A stretch of 64,000 nucleotides of DNA from Hyphomicrobiaceae bacterium (lineage in GTDB: Bacteria > Pseudomonadota > Alphaproteobacteria > Rhizobiales > Ancalomicrobiaceae): contig JAEULV010000102.1 of the NCBI GenBank assembly GCA_016793065.1, positions 1 through 64,000 of the forward strand, given 5' to 3'. Both the position numbers and the translations under genes were made by a program. This document shows positions 1 through 10,568 of the stretch, piece after piece (within the stretch, counting starts at the first letter, position 1; the number at the start of each line of letters is the position of its first letter). Under the pieces are notes generated by a model that was not told where the DNA came from, did not search any database, and saw only the letters and a program-made list of their open reading frames with translations.

Positions 1-869
1 TGCAGGATCATGAACATGCCGCCATCGGCGCTGCCGAAACGGTCGAAGAGATTGCTGGCTTTCAGCAACCAAGCCGCCCGACCGGGCAAGTTCAACGGCA
101 AGCCCAGCCGCACCGCCCAGGAGAGCGCCCAAAGTCCGAGATGGAGCGGAGCAATCTCCAGTCCGGCCGAAAAGCGGATGGACCGAAAGCCATAGATCGC
201 CGGAAGCAGGTCGAGATCGGGGATGTCGCAATTGGCCATCCAGCGTGGCCCGAGCACCGGGAAATCCTGTCGATAAAGCCCCTGCCAGCCATAGGAGGGT
301 GCCTCGTCTCCGGCAAAGGCCCGCAGCGGCTTGCCGACATAGGTCATGATGCCTTGTGTGGTCGCCAGCCCGCGCTCGGCCCCCTGGCCGGGACTGATGC
401 CGAACCGGAGCGCATCGAGACTGGAGAACTCTCCGCGAAAATGTTCGATCACCGCCGAGGACAGGCCCGGCACGGTGCTCGCCCCGCTGACCACCGCCAC
501 GCCCTTGGCCCGGGCGCGCCCTTCCAGCGCCGAAATGCCGGTGACGAAATCGCGCCCGTCCGCGAGGTCGATGTAATGGACGCTCGCTTCGATGCAGCAC
601 TCGGCAATGTCGTAGGTGCTGGTCTGGAACGGCCCGCAGGTGTTGACGACAACGCCGGGCCGCAGCCGGGTGAGCTGTTCGCCCAGCATTTGCCGCGCAT
701 CGAAACTCGCTGCCTCCGCCAGCCCCGCGGGCAGGTCCGCCGCGCAGGCATCGGCACGGGCGGCATCGCGCCCGGCAATGATGACCGGAACGCCACTCCG
801 CGTCAGCGCCTCGGCAATGCGCTTGCCGAAATTGCCGTAACCACCGAGGATCAGCACCTTGTCCGCCAC
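1..869 (-). CDS. Saccharopine dehydrogenase-like NAD(P)-binding oxidoreductase (3' end outside window)
   Basis: Reading from a GTG at 867-869, the protein begins MADKVLILGGYGNFGKRIAE, a Rossmann nucleotide-binding start (GGYGNFG). It continues through the family pattern VVNTCGPFQ, then YIDLADGRDFV and VSGASTVPGLS, as in saccharopine dehydrogenase-like (Sacchrp_dh_NADP) proteins. A GAGAGGT ribosome-binding site lies a few bases upstream of the GTG. About 289 codons are present and the gene runs off the left edge, so the C-terminal half is not visible. Members of this family are mostly of unknown substrate; true lysine-pathway activity cannot be claimed. The fold assignment is solid, the function is not. 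Confidence 0.8.
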   Translation of the reverse strand, partial: MADKVLILGGYGNFGKRIAEALTRSGVPVIIAGRDAARADACAADLPAGLAEAASFDARQMLGEQLTRLRPGVVVNTCGPFQTSTYDIAECCIEASVHYIDLADGRDFVTGISALEGRARAKGVAVVSGASTVPGLSSAVIEHFRGEFSSLDALRFGISPGQGAERGLATTQGIMTYVGKPLRAFAGDEAPSYGWQGLYRQDFPVLGPRWMANCDIPDLDLLPAIYGFRSIRFSAGLEIAPLHLGLWALSWAVRLGLPLNLPGRAAWLLKASNLFDRFGSADGGMFMIL

Positions 870-1182
870 GCCGCACCTCTCGCACCGCGAATGTGCGGTT
901 GTAGCCATGGCCCTTGCCCGGAAATGGATGGCGGATGCTCATCGCACGCCAAGCAGCCCCCGTCCAGCGCTCTCCCCATGCCTTGCCGCCGCTATCGGGG
1001 GACGGTTGCGTCGGGTGCCCTTGGATGCAGTCACGCGAGTGCCCGGAAATACCCCGAAGCCCATCCGGTCAAACCGTTGCGTTTCTTGCGTCCAGCTCTC
1101 TGAAGGCAGCATTCTTGCCAACACCACGGCAATCGCGGGCGTTCACTGCGGACGGAAGATCAAATGGTCTCGGGAGAAGGGA
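870..1182. other. Intergenic region, no gene seen
   Basis: About 310 bases between the oxidoreductase start and the tRNA-Thr gene. I see no convincing reading frame, hairpin terminator or repeat here. It should contain the promoter of the oxidoreductase. Confidence 0.4.
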
Positions 1183-1257
<75 letters not shown>

Positions 1258-1569
1258 ATCCGGCGGGGAAGCGGTGCGCTTGCCCGGTGCGGCGCGTTAG
1301 TGCCATAGGTGGGGCGGGCTTGCAAGCGGCTTGACGCTTCACGCGGCATTTATTGTGGATAGATCGTCGCAATGCCCGGCCGCAAGCGTCATCCCAGGCG
1401 GAAAAGCCGTGCGATCTCAATCGCCTGGGCAAGTCCGCCCGCTGCCGGCGCCCCGCCGGGCAACCGCCCCGGTGAAACGCAAAACCGCGCCGGGTGCCCG
1501 GCGCGGTGTGTTGATTGTCACGGATCCGCCGTCAGGCCGGCGCTTGCGCCCGGTCGATGGCGACCGGGA
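1258..1569. other. Intergenic region containing one terminator
   Basis: No gene is visible in these roughly 310 bases. The right part holds the terminator of the small lipoprotein gene (1481-1507). The left part should contain the tRNA-Thr promoter. Confidence 0.4.
1481..1507 (-). terminator. Rho-independent terminator of the glycine-zipper lipoprotein gene
   Basis: CCGCGCCGGG (1485-1494) pairs perfectly with CCCGGCGCGG (1497-1506). Reading on the minus strand the stem is followed by TTTT. It lies about 60 bases after the stop codon of the gene ending at 1570. Confidence 0.75.
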
Positions 1570-1845
1570 TCACGGGCACTGCACCCGATACTTGCGGCCA
1601 TAGGCATCGCGGGCATAGCAGTGACGCGGGGTGGTCTCGGCGCCGACAATGGCGCCGGCCGCGCCGCCGATGATGCCGCCGACCACGGCGCCGCCAACCG
1701 AGCGGGTCGCCGCGCCGCCAATGGCCGCGCCGGCGCCGGCGCCGACCACGCCGCCAACCAGGGCACGATCCGAGCGCGACGAGGCGCTGCAGCCGGCCAG
1801 CGTCAGGGCCGCGAGGGCGATAATCGCCAGACGAGTTGCCTTCAT
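1570..1845 (-). CDS. Small glycine-zipper lipoprotein
   Basis: A 91-residue protein starting MKATRLAIIALAALTLAGCS: a lipoprotein signal peptide with lipobox LAGC (Cys19 would be lipidated). The middle is a run of Gly/Ala-rich membrane-like turns (GGVVGAGAGAAIGG and GGAVVGGIIGGAAGAIVG), the glycine-zipper pattern of small envelope lipoproteins such as SlyB/OsmB-like proteins. The C-terminus has two Cys (RHCYARD and RVQCP). A GGGAGA ribosome-binding site precedes the ATG, and the gene has its own terminator, so it is probably monocistronic. Role unknown; an envelope-stress or structural role is an inference from the family. Confidence 0.85.
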   Translation of the reverse strand: MKATRLAIIALAALTLAGCSASSRSDRALVGGVVGAGAGAAIGGAATRSVGGAVVGGIIGGAAGAIVGAETTPRHCYARDAYGRKYRVQCP

Positions 1846-2139
1846 AACAGTTCTCCCGAGTAAAACATCAAATCAGACGTTGCCGATGTCCTGCGAAAGC
1901 ACGCAGGGAACACGCGGGGATCAGACCATTTTGGCCCGCCTCGCGCCACCAACCAGAAGCCATGTCCGTCGCAACGTCAAGACCCGCGTTGATGTCGGCC
2001 GGCGATTCTCGCCCGCGCGTCGAAGAAACCATGTCGGCAACACCCGTTCGTCGCTTGGGGATCACCGCAACGATACGGTTCCCCCGCGCGCAATTCCGCG
2101 CTATGTGACGGTTGGGCGAAGCGGGCGGCGGATGTCGTT

Positions 2140-2319
2140 ATGGCGAATGATCGATCGGGCGGGCTCGGCGAGCGCGAACGGCGCCTGGCGGAGGCGCTGC
2201 GGGCCAATCTGAAACGGCGCAAGGACCAGGCGCGCGGTCGACGGGCGGCCGAAACCGCTGCCGATGCCGTGAATTCGGCCCAATCCGAGGCTAGCTCGGG
2301 CCCCGATCGCGACGACTGA
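2140..2319 (+). CDS. Small charged protein upstream of murA
   Basis: A 59-residue frame, [20 protein letters not shown]..., ending in TGA at 2317-2319. The central [16 protein letters not shown] stretch is a basic amphipathic helix. Small proteins of this type (LREALRENLKRRKAQARGR-like) are, to my recollection, common directly upstream of murA in rhizobia, which is the main reason to call it. No signal peptide or catalytic motif is visible and the function is unknown. The 124-base gap to murA and the shared direction make co-transcription likely. Confidence 0.6.
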   Translation: MANDRSGGLGERERRLAEALRANLKRRKDQARGRRAAETAADAVNSAQSEASSGPDRDD

Positions 2320-2443
2320 CGCTTGCGTCGGCAGCGAACGGCGAGATGGATCAAGCGCGGTGCCCGCTGGCCCGCGACAAGGCAGGAACAGGCGATCGAC
2401 GCCGGGCGCGGACCCGTGGCGGCGATGGCGCGAAGGAAAACTG

Positions 2444-3748
<1,305 letters not shown>

Positions 3749-3750
3749 CG

Positions 3751-3865
3751 CCATCGGGCCTGTCGGAGGACCGATGGAAGTCCCGGCGCGAATTCCTCCC
3801 GCCTCCGGCGCGGATGGGCAATTCGCCTGTGCCGGCCGGCCCGGCGCGTCGGCGCTTTCGGCCAC
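3751..3865 (+). repeat. Dispersed two-hairpin palindromic repeat, copy A (degenerate)
   Basis: Directly after the murA stop lies a GC-drifted version of the element seen at 16088, 17201, 26328 and 49003. CCATCGG (3751-3757) pairs with CCGATGG (3771-3777). The second, larger hairpin is built from GCGAATTCCTC and the complementary GGGCAATTCGC, followed by the GCGTCGGCGC tail. It is the most diverged of the five copies. Confidence 0.65.
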
Positions 3866-3898
3866 TGGCTTTCGACGAGAGCGAGCGCGAAAACGACG

Positions 3899-3921
3899 AG
3901 GCCGCCCGGTTGGGCGGCCTT
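3899..3921. terminator. Hairpin terminator between murA and the convergent lipoprotein gene
   Basis: AGGCCGCCC (3899-3907) and GGGCGGCCT (3912-3920) form a 9-bp stem with loop GGTT. T-rich sequence follows on the plus strand (TCGTTCTTGT) and on the minus strand (CGTCGTTTT), so it can serve both convergent genes. Confidence 0.65.
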
Positions 3922-3988
3922 CGTTCTTGTCCTGTCATCCGGCGGCGGCTTTACCCGGCCGCATCGGTCGCGGCCGGCGATCGCCCCA

Positions 3989-4672
3989 TCAGAACGGCCA
4001 CAGCGGCCAGGCCTTCTTTTCCGATTCCGGAATCGCGACCGGCGCATTCGGCGACGGCGTCATGTAGCTGCCCGGCGGATCGGTCAGGCCGCGCTTGCGG
4101 ATCGGCTGGCCCTTGGCGTCGACCGGGCCGGACGTCAGGATCGGATTGCCCTTCAGCTGGTCCGGCTTCAGCGGCTTGCTCGCATCCTTGAAGTCCGGAT
4201 CGAGCAGCGACTGCCGCTGCAGTTCTTCCTGCTCGCGGGTCTGGAAGCCCTGGGCGGCGTTGTAGCGCTTCAGCTCTTCCGGGGTCCAGTTGCGACTCGG
4301 GTCCAGCCCCTGCATCGAGGCAGCCCGCTGGCGTCGCTCGCGATCGGCCACGTCCGGGTCGCGCGGCCAGTTGGCGGCGGTCGCACCCGGATCAGCCTCG
4401 ACCGGCGAGCGCAGGTCGCGGTTCGGCGGCACCACCAGCGGCGAGCGCGGCTTGTATTCAATCGCCTCCTGCCGGGTGTCCACCGCGCCAAGCCCGCCCA
4501 TGATGCGGCCGATCACCGCCCGCTCCGGCGACTCGCTGGCGCTGGAACTGCTGCCGTCGTCGAATGAGGAATTGCTGGCACAGCCGGCAACCAGCGCCGC
4601 CGCGATCGCGATCGAACCCGTCCGGATCGCCAGACGACCCTTCGGAGCGAAGCCCTTCAACCAACTCGTCAC
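3989..4672 (-). CDS. Conserved lipoprotein downstream of lspA
   Basis: A 227-residue protein beginning with GTG (MTSWLKGFAPKG...). A signal peptide ends in the lipobox LVAGC, with the lipidated Cys followed by a Ser-rich linker. The rest is polar and proline-rich, with repeated charged stretches (WPRDPDVADRERRQRAAS, WTPEELKRYNAAQGFQ, LLDPDFKDASKPLKPDQL) and no enzyme motif. It follows lspA on the same strand with an 85-base gap, a fitting neighbour because LspA processes lipoproteins. It resembles uncharacterised alphaproteobacterial lipoproteins found after lspA. Function unknown. Confidence 0.8.
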   Translation of the reverse strand: MTSWLKGFAPKGRLAIRTGSIAIAAALVAGCASNSSFDDGSSSSASESPERAVIGRIMGGLGAVDTRQEAIEYKPRSPLVVPPNRDLRSPVEADPGATAANWPRDPDVADRERRQRAASMQGLDPSRNWTPEELKRYNAAQGFQTREQEELQRQSLLDPDFKDASKPLKPDQLKGNPILTSGPVDAKGQPIRKRGLTDPPGSYMTPSPNAPVAIPESEKKAWPLWPF

Positions 4673-4757
4673 GTCGTGACCTCTTCTGATCGCGTCCGAT
4701 CGCGCCGAACCCTTGTCCGCGCGCCGGTTCGCCCATAGTCGTCAACCAGCCTAAACG

Positions 4758-5270
4758 TCATTTTGCGGCGTCATCGTGGCCGCCGACGAACGAGTCATAC
4801 AGAAGCCCGACGACCCCGGCAACGATCCACACATCGGCGATGTTGAAGATGTACCAGTGAAAGCCGGCGGACTCGATGAAAAAGTGAAAGAAATCCGCCA
4901 CCGCGCCATAGGCGAACCGGTCGATGGCATTGCCGATCGCCCCGCCGGCGATCAGCGCCACCGACATCGCCACGAGGCGATTTGCCGCGCGCGCCGCCCA
5001 GAACCACAGTCCGGCCGCCGCCGACAGCATCAACGTGCCGAGCACATATTGCCCGGTCATCGAGCCCTGGGCGAACAGCCCATAGGAGATGCCCGGATTC
5101 CACGCCATCACGATCTCGAACCACGGTCCGAGCTGGATCGGCGCGATCTCGCCGATCCGCACCACCCGCATCAGATAGAGCTTGGAGCCCTGATCGGTGG
5201 CGAGCGCCATGAGCAGCAGCCCCAGCGCCAGCGCCGAATGGGGTCCCCAGGGACGAAGACGTGACAACAT
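4758..5270 (-). CDS. lspA: Lipoprotein signal peptidase (LspA, signal peptidase II)
   Basis: An inner-membrane aspartic protease that removes the signal peptide from diacylglyceryl-prolipoproteins. The 170-residue product has four hydrophobic segments and the two catalytic Asp motifs GNAIDR (Asp117) and FNIADVW (Asp146), plus the family WNPGISYG loop near residue 57. ATG at 5268-5270 gives the normal family length. It follows ileS with a 74-base gap, the conserved ileS-lspA order; ribF, often first in this cluster, is absent. Confidence 0.95.
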   Translation of the reverse strand: MLSRLRPWGPHSALALGLLLMALATDQGSKLYLMRVVRIGEIAPIQLGPWFEIVMAWNPGISYGLFAQGSMTGQYVLGTLMLSAAAGLWFWAARAANRLVAMSVALIAGGAIGNAIDRFAYGAVADFFHFFIESAGFHWYIFNIADVWIVAGVVGLLYDSFVGGHDDAAK

Positions 5271-5315
5271 CGGCTGCGGGTCCTCAATTGGGTCGTTGCG
5301 ACGATCGCGGGTGCA

Positions 5316-5337
5316 GGGCGGGGGACTTGCCCCGCCC
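5316..5337 (-). other. GC-rich hairpin between ileS and lspA
   Basis: GGGCGGGG (5316-5323) pairs with CCCCGCCC (5330-5337) around a 6-base loop. There is no T-tract on the minus strand, so it is more likely an intercistronic mRNA hairpin (stability or partial attenuation) than a full terminator. Confidence 0.4.
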
Positions 5338-5344
5338 CGGCGCC

Positions 5345-8293
5345 TCACATCGCTTTCGCCGCTTTCCACTCGCGCATCGCCTGGGCGTCGCGCGGCGTCA
5401 CCTCCGGATATTCGGCGTCGGCGCCGACATCCGGCGAAATCCGCCACGACCGCTGGCACTTGGCGCCGACGGCCAGCGCCGGCACCACGGCGACGCCGGC
5501 CACGTCCGCCAGCCGGAACGCATCCGCCGCCCCGGCGCCGACCGCGACCGTCACGGCCGAGGTGATGCAGGCTTCGGCGAAGTCGATCCCGTCCAGCAGC
5601 GCCTTCAGGTCTGCGTCCTCGACCGTCACCACCGGTGCCGCTTCCAGCGACGAGCCGATGCGCTTGGCCGCGCGTTCGATCTCGATCGCGCCGGTCACGA
5701 CCCGACGCACCCGCTTGATCGTCTCCCACTTCTCCGCCAGCGCCTCGTCGCGCCAGTCCGCCGGCACGTCGGGGAACACCTCAAGATGCACCGACAGCGC
5801 CTGCGGATAGCGCGATGCCCACGCCTCGTCGGTGGTGAAGCACAGGAACGGCGCCAGCCAGATCGTCACATGCCGGAACAGTTCCTCCACCACCTGCAGC
5901 GACGCCCGCCGCTTCAGCGACGAGATCGGGTCGCAGTAGAGCGCATCCTTGCGGATGTCGAAGTAGAACGCCGACAGTTCGACATTCATGAAGTTCAACA
6001 GGCTGGAATAGACCCGCTTGTAGTCGAAATTGGCGTAGGCATCCTTGATCGTCCCGTCGAGCTCGGCGAGGCGATGCAGCATCAGCCGCTCGAGTTCCGG
6101 CATCTCGCCGACCGGGATCCGGGGGGCGGCGGCATCGAAATGCGCCAGCGTGCCCAGCATCCAGCGCAGCGTGTTGCGCAGCTTGCGATAGGCCTCGGCC
6201 GTGTGCTTCAGGATCTCCTTGCCGATGCGCTGGTCGTCCCAATAGTCGCAGGCCGCCACCCACAGCCGCAGGATATCGGCGCCGTATTCCTTCATCACGT
6301 CCTGCGGCGCCACGGTGTTGCCGAGCGACTTCGACATCTTCTGGCCCTTCTCGTCGAGCGTGAACCCGTGGGTCAGCACGACGTCGAAGGGGGCGCGGCC
6401 ACGGGTGCCGCAGCTTTCCAGCAGCGACGAATGGAACCAGCCGCGATGCTGGTCCGAGCCCTCGAGATACATCACCGTGTCGCGGCCGCCGTCGACCTTG
6501 CGGGTGACGCCGGCGAGCCCGGGGAAGTGCACCGGATCTTCAAGCACATAGGAATGGGTCGAGCCGGAATCGAACCAGACGTCGAGCACGTCGGTGACCT
6601 TTTCCCACTCGGCCGGATCGTGTTCCGGCGCCAGGAAGCGCGCGCCGGTCGGATCGGCGAACCACGCGTCGCCGCCTTCGGTCATGAACGCCTCGGCGAT
6701 GCGGGCATTGACCGCCTCGTCCTTCAGCAGCGCGCCGGTCGCCTTGTTGACGAACACCGTGATCGGCACGCCCCAGGCGCGCTGGCGCGACACCACCCAG
6801 TCCGGGCGGTTCTCGATCATGCCGTTGATGCGGTTCTCGCCCGAGACCGGCACCCAGCGCGTCGCCTTGATCGCGTCGAGCGCGCGCGAGCGCAGGGTGG
6901 TGCCGTCACCGAGCGTCAGGTCCATGGCGATGAACCACTGCGGCGTGTTGCGGAAGATCACCGGCTTCTTCGACCGCCACGAATGCGGATAGGTATGCTT
7001 CAGCCGCCCCCGCCCGATGATGGTGCCGGCCTCCGCCAGCGCCGCGATCACGGCGTTGTTGGCATCGCCCTTCTCGCCCTTGTCGGTGATCACCCGCTTG
7101 CCGTCGAAGCCCGGCGCGTCCTTGGTGTAGAAGCCGTCGCCGTCGACGGTGTAGGGGATGCGCGGGGAAATGCCGCGCTGTTCCAGCCACGCCTTGTGGG
7201 CGGCCCAGATATTGTAGTCGTCGGCGCCGTGCCCCGGCGCGGTATGGACGAAGCCGGTGCCGGTATCGTCGGTGACGTGGTCGCCGTCGAGCAGCGGCAC
7301 GTCGAAGTCGTAGCCGAGCCCGGCGAGCGGATGGGCGCAGGTGATCGAGGCGAGGTCGTCCGCCGTGACGTCGGCGATGCGCTCGTGGCTCTCGGCCTTG
7401 ACCGCCTTCATCACCTCGCCGGCCAACCGGTCGGCCAGCACATAGCTATCGCCCACCTTGGCCCAGTTGTTCTCGGGCGCGGCGGTGACCTTGTAGAGCC
7501 CGTAGCTGATGCGGTTCGAATACGAGATGGCGCGGTTGCCCGGCATCGTCCACGGGGTCGTCGTCCAGATGACGACGCGGGCCGAGGCGAGCGCGCCGGT
7601 CGTGCCCGACTTCACCGGAAACGCCACATAGACCGTATCCGACTGATAGTCCTGATACTCGACTTCCGCTTCCGCCAGCGCGGTGCGCTCCACCACCGAC
7701 CACATCACCGGCTTCGAGCCGCGATAGAGCTGGTCGGTCATGGCGAATTTCATGATCTCGCGGGCGATCTGCGCTTCGGCCGGGTAGGTCATGGTGAGAT
7801 AGGGATTGGCCCAGTCGCCGACGACGCCGAGGCGCTTGAACTCCTCGCGCTGCACATCCACCCAATGTTCGGCGAAGCTGCGGCATTCCTTGCGGAATTC
7901 CACCACCGGCACTTCGTCCTTGTTCTTGCCGCGCGCCCGATACTGCTCCTCGATCTTCCATTCGATCGGCAGGCCGTGGCAGTCCCAGCCCGGCACGTAG
8001 TTGCTGTCGAACCCCAGCATCTGCTGCGAGCGCGTCACCATGTCCTTCAGGATCTTGTTGAGGGCGTGGCCGATATGGATGTTGCCATTGGCATAGGGCG
8101 GTCCGTCATGCAGCAGGAACTTTGCCCGGCCCTTCGCCCCCTCGCGCAGCCGCGCGTAGAGGTCGATCTCGCGCCAGCGCGCCAGGATTTCCGGCTCCTT
8201 CTTCGGCAGGCCGCCGCGCATCGGGAATTCCGTCTGCGGCAGGAACAGGGTCTGCGAATAGTCGAAGCCGGCAGGATTGGTGTCGGTCGTCAT
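5345..8293 (-). CDS. ileS: Isoleucyl-tRNA synthetase
   Basis: A cytoplasmic class I synthetase that charges tRNA-Ile, with a CP1 editing domain. The 982-residue product carries the HIGH motif in [20 protein letters not shown] (residues 73-76), CP1 editing-domain motifs ([15 protein letters not shown]), [24 protein letters not shown] and the KMSKS motif in [10 protein letters not shown]. The C-terminal end keeps only one Cys ([15 protein letters not shown]) where many bacterial IleRS have a four-Cys zinc cluster; I believe this reduced tail is normal in this lineage. Size and the neighbouring lspA fit. Confidence 0.98.
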   Translation of the reverse strand: MTTDTNPAGFDYSQTLFLPQTEFPMRGGLPKKEPEILARWREIDLYARLREGAKGRAKFLLHDGPPYANGNIHIGHALNKILKDMVTRSQQMLGFDSNYVPGWDCHGLPIEWKIEEQYRARGKNKDEVPVVEFRKECRSFAEHWVDVQREEFKRLGVVGDWANPYLTMTYPAEAQIAREIMKFAMTDQLYRGSKPVMWSVVERTALAEAEVEYQDYQSDTVYVAFPVKSGTTGALASARVVIWTTTPWTMPGNRAISYSNRISYGLYKVTAAPENNWAKVGDSYVLADRLAGEVMKAVKAESHERIADVTADDLASITCAHPLAGLGYDFDVPLLDGDHVTDDTGTGFVHTAPGHGADDYNIWAAHKAWLEQRGISPRIPYTVDGDGFYTKDAPGFDGKRVITDKGEKGDANNAVIAALAEAGTIIGRGRLKHTYPHSWRSKKPVIFRNTPQWFIAMDLTLGDGTTLRSRALDAIKATRWVPVSGENRINGMIENRPDWVVSRQRAWGVPITVFVNKATGALLKDEAVNARIAEAFMTEGGDAWFADPTGARFLAPEHDPAEWEKVTDVLDVWFDSGSTHSYVLEDPVHFPGLAGVTRKVDGGRDTVMYLEGSDQHRGWFHSSLLESCGTRGRAPFDVVLTHGFTLDEKGQKMSKSLGNTVAPQDVMKEYGADILRLWVAACDYWDDQRIGKEILKHTAEAYRKLRNTLRWMLGTLAHFDAAAPRIPVGEMPELERLMLHRLAELDGTIKDAYANFDYKRVYSSLLNFMNVELSAFYFDIRKDALYCDPISSLKRRASLQVVEELFRHVTIWLAPFLCFTTDEAWASRYPQALSVHLEVFPDVPADWRDEALAEKWETIKRVRRVVTGAIEIERAAKRIGSSLEAAPVVTVEDADLKALLDGIDFAEACITSAVTVAVGAGAADAFRLADVAGVAVVPALAVGAKCQRSWRISPDVGADAEYPEVTPRDAQAMREWKAAKAM

Positions 8294-8640
8294 CGGGTCA
8301 GCTTTTGGTTGGTCGGGGGCCGGTCGGCACGCCCGCGGTCGAAATCTGGCGGGCTGCGAATGGCGCTGCCCGGCGGCCTTGATGTCAATCCCGGCGCGTC
8401 CGCGGCCGAGCCAAGCGCAAACCGCCCGCTCGCCTCACGCGGAGGCCGGGCTGGTAATTCGCAACATCGCTATCAAGGTCCGCTCAAGGCACATGGCGGG
8501 CACTTCTAGATGATTTTTCAAGGATGGGAAACCGGGTTTCGCCGGATATTCGCCGCCCCGGCGGCAAGCCCGCGACCGCCGGCTGGGGGGCGGACAAGGC
8601 AGGCGCGCGAATTCCGCCGCTCCGGCCGCGCCGGCAAGCC
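8294..8640. other. Intergenic region upstream of ileS
   Basis: About 350 bases between the end of the EAL-domain gene and the ileS start, both on the minus strand. I see no gene, tRNA-like fold or clear terminator. It presumably holds the ileS promoter and leader. No T-box motif is recognisable. Confidence 0.4.
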
Positions 8641-10242
8641 TCAGCCGTTGCCGACCAGGTTGCGCGTGCGGGCGGTGCGCGGATCGACCCGGCGCAACAC
8701 GTCGCGCAACAGGCTCTCGCGCCGCTCCGGCGTTTCCTCTTCCAGCGTCTTCGGCGGTGGCGGCACCGCGCTGGCGCCGGGCGCCGGGCGCCGCTCGATC
8801 TTGCCGAGCGGCCGCAGCACCTCCGCCGTCGCCGGTGCCGGCGGTGTCGGCCGCGACGGCGTCGTCCTCGGCCCCGGCGGTGGCGTCGTCACCGCCGGTC
8901 GTCCCGACGCGGTCGAGATCGGCTCCGGCTGCAACGCGTCCGCCCGCACCGGGCGCGGCGGCGCGAACAGGTTGCCCTGGGCATAGCGCACCGAATAGTC
9001 GAGCAGATCTAGCACATGCGCCTCGATCTCCACATCCGACACGATCAGCTCGATCGCATGCCGCTGCAGCAGCGTCGCCAGGTCCTGCGGATGGATGTCG
9101 GCGCTCTTCTGCACCCCGAACATCACCTCGGTCGAAATCTTCACCTGCCGCACGCCGCGCTCGTTCAGCACCCGCCCGTCAAGCGTCAGGCTCTCCACCC
9201 GGTCGAGCGCGAAGCGGAAGCCGAGATCGTGCAATTGCCGCAGCCCGTCCAGCTCCACCGGCCCCATCGCATTGAAGGTCCGCGCATTGAAGGCAAACGA
9301 CAGGATCGGCACCAGTTCGCGGTTGAGCTCCATGAAGCCGACGAATTCGCGGAAGAACCGGCTGTCGATCAGGCTCGCCGGGCTGATCGAGGCGATGAGC
9401 CCGACGTCGGAATTGCGCGCCGCCAGCCGCTTCAGCACCGCCACCGCGCGGGTCAGCACCATGTTGTCGATGCGCGCCGCCAGCCCGTGCCGCTCCGCCA
9501 TCGGCAGATACTCCGCCGCCGTCAGTGTGTCGCCGCGGTCGGTCTTCAGCCGGCCGAACGCCTCGTAGAAGCGCGGCTTGCGCTGCGGCAGCATCACGAT
9601 CGGCTGCAGCGCCAGTTCCACCCGCTCCTGCGCGATCGCATCTTCGATCAGCTTCAGATAGCCGGCCTCGCCCAGCGCCGCGAACCGCTCCGGCACCAAC
9701 GGCGAGCGCGGCTGCGCCGGCTTGGCGGCGGCGATGACGGGTCTCGGGACGACCGCCGGCTCCGGCGCGGCGGCAACCGGCTCGGCCGCCACCGGCGCGG
9801 GCGCCGGCTTCGGCAGCCGCGTCGCCAGCGCCGCGGTCTCGCCCGCCTGCGCTTCCAGTCGCAGGTCGAGATCGGCCATCGATTCGGCGATCTGCTTCAC
9901 CAGCGTGCCGAGCAGCTCGACCTCTTCCGAAATCGGCACCAAGTCCTGCGCCGGCCGCCGATGCGTCGTCTCCAGTGCATAGAGCCGTCGCTCGATCGCC
10001 GCGATCTCGCCGGCGACCACCGAGGTGCGCCGCGCCAGTTCGTCGATCTGCCGGTCGGTGAAGGCCCGGTCGCGCCGGCGGCTGAAGTGGAAATGCCCGC
10101 TGAGCACGGCGAGCACCAGCCCGAACGTGGTGGCGATGCCGGCAAACAGCCCCAGATCGGTCTGCAACCACACGATCGCGCCGACCGACATCGCGATGAT
10201 GACGATGCAGATGGCGATGAAGGCATCGGCGAAGCGGGCCAT
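8641..10242 (-). CDS. Membrane-anchored degenerate EAL-domain protein (TipF-like)
   Basis: 533 residues: two N-terminal membrane segments (about 7-26 and 31-50), a helical, probably coiled-coil stretch (60-140), a Pro/Ala-rich linker (145-180), an EAL-fold domain (about 190-430) and a disordered Pro-rich tail. EAL domains hydrolyse c-di-GMP, but here the signature reads YEAFGRL (Glu227), the usual DDFG metal site reads ALDRVES and the KID motif reads VKIST. Key metal and catalytic positions are therefore changed and activity is unlikely. The domain order resembles Caulobacter TipF, a c-di-GMP-binding flagellar assembly factor; that match is an inference from architecture only. Confidence 0.8.
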   Translation of the reverse strand: MARFADAFIAICIVIIAMSVGAIVWLQTDLGLFAGIATTFGLVLAVLSGHFHFSRRRDRAFTDRQIDELARRTSVVAGEIAAIERRLYALETTHRRPAQDLVPISEEVELLGTLVKQIAESMADLDLRLEAQAGETAALATRLPKPAPAPVAAEPVAAAPEPAVVPRPVIAAAKPAQPRSPLVPERFAALGEAGYLKLIEDAIAQERVELALQPIVMLPQRKPRFYEAFGRLKTDRGDTLTAAEYLPMAERHGLAARIDNMVLTRAVAVLKRLAARNSDVGLIASISPASLIDSRFFREFVGFMELNRELVPILSFAFNARTFNAMGPVELDGLRQLHDLGFRFALDRVESLTLDGRVLNERGVRQVKISTEVMFGVQKSADIHPQDLATLLQRHAIELIVSDVEIEAHVLDLLDYSVRYAQGNLFAPPRPVRADALQPEPISTASGRPAVTTPPPGPRTTPSRPTPPAPATAEVLRPLGKIERRPAPGASAVPPPPKTLEEETPERRESLLRDVLRRVDPRTARTRNLVGNG

Positions 10243-10379
10243 GCGGATCTTCCGGCGGTTGGCGGATCAAGGCAAGGGGAGACGCGAATCAGTCGAGTCG
10301 CCCTCCCGCATCCCCAGACCATGCCCGATTCACGCCGCCACGACCACAAAACCCCGTTGTTTTCGCAAGTGCATCGGCC

Positions 10380-10451
10380 CAGCCGGATGCAACAGGCCGG
10401 AGGCCGCATCCGGCTGGATAAGCCGCTGCACCAGAAAGGCAACCTGGTGCA
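10380..10451. other. Pair of adjacent inverted repeats
   Basis: CAGCCGGATGC (10380-10390) is repeated inverted as GCATCCGGCTG (10406-10416), an 11-bp perfect stem. Eleven bases later TGCACCAG (10427-10434) and CTGGTGCA (10444-10451) form an 8-bp stem. They lie downstream of the rpoH terminator on the minus strand and upstream of the EAL gene. They could be part of that gene's leader RNA or of a small RNA. Confidence 0.45.
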
Positions 10452-10510
10452 CGGCCGCGACCTTGACGTGAATTCCCCAGCTCATTCCGTGCGGCAGGCT
10501 CTCCCCGAAA

Positions 10511-10536
10511 ACCGAACGGGACCCGCGAGGGGTCCC
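10511..10536 (-). terminator. Probable rpoH terminator
   Basis: GGGACCC (10518-10524) pairs with GGGTCCC (10530-10536). On the minus strand the stem is followed by GTTCGGTTTTC. It begins about 30 bases after the rpoH stop codon. Confidence 0.6.
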
Positions 10537-10568
10537 GATCATGCGAAAGCGTCGGCCGCGACGGCGGT

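Larger units (their letters stand above)
10243..10568. other. Intergenic region with two hairpins and the rpoH terminator
   Basis: About 325 bases between rpoH and the EAL gene. It holds two adjacent inverted repeats (10380-10416 and 10427-10451) and a terminator (10511-10536). No convincing protein-coding frame is present. Confidence 0.4.

Noticed and set aside
5261-8509. 1082-codon plus-strand frame opposite ileS
   Set aside because: IleRS motifs on the minus strand are decisive. The plus frame is a mirror of codon bias and is rich in Arg, His and Gln without any family feature.
10330-10542. 70-codon minus-strand frame between rpoH and the EAL gene
   Set aside because: It runs through two perfect inverted repeats and the rpoH terminator and lacks a ribosome-binding site. 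The RNA structures explain the sequence better.
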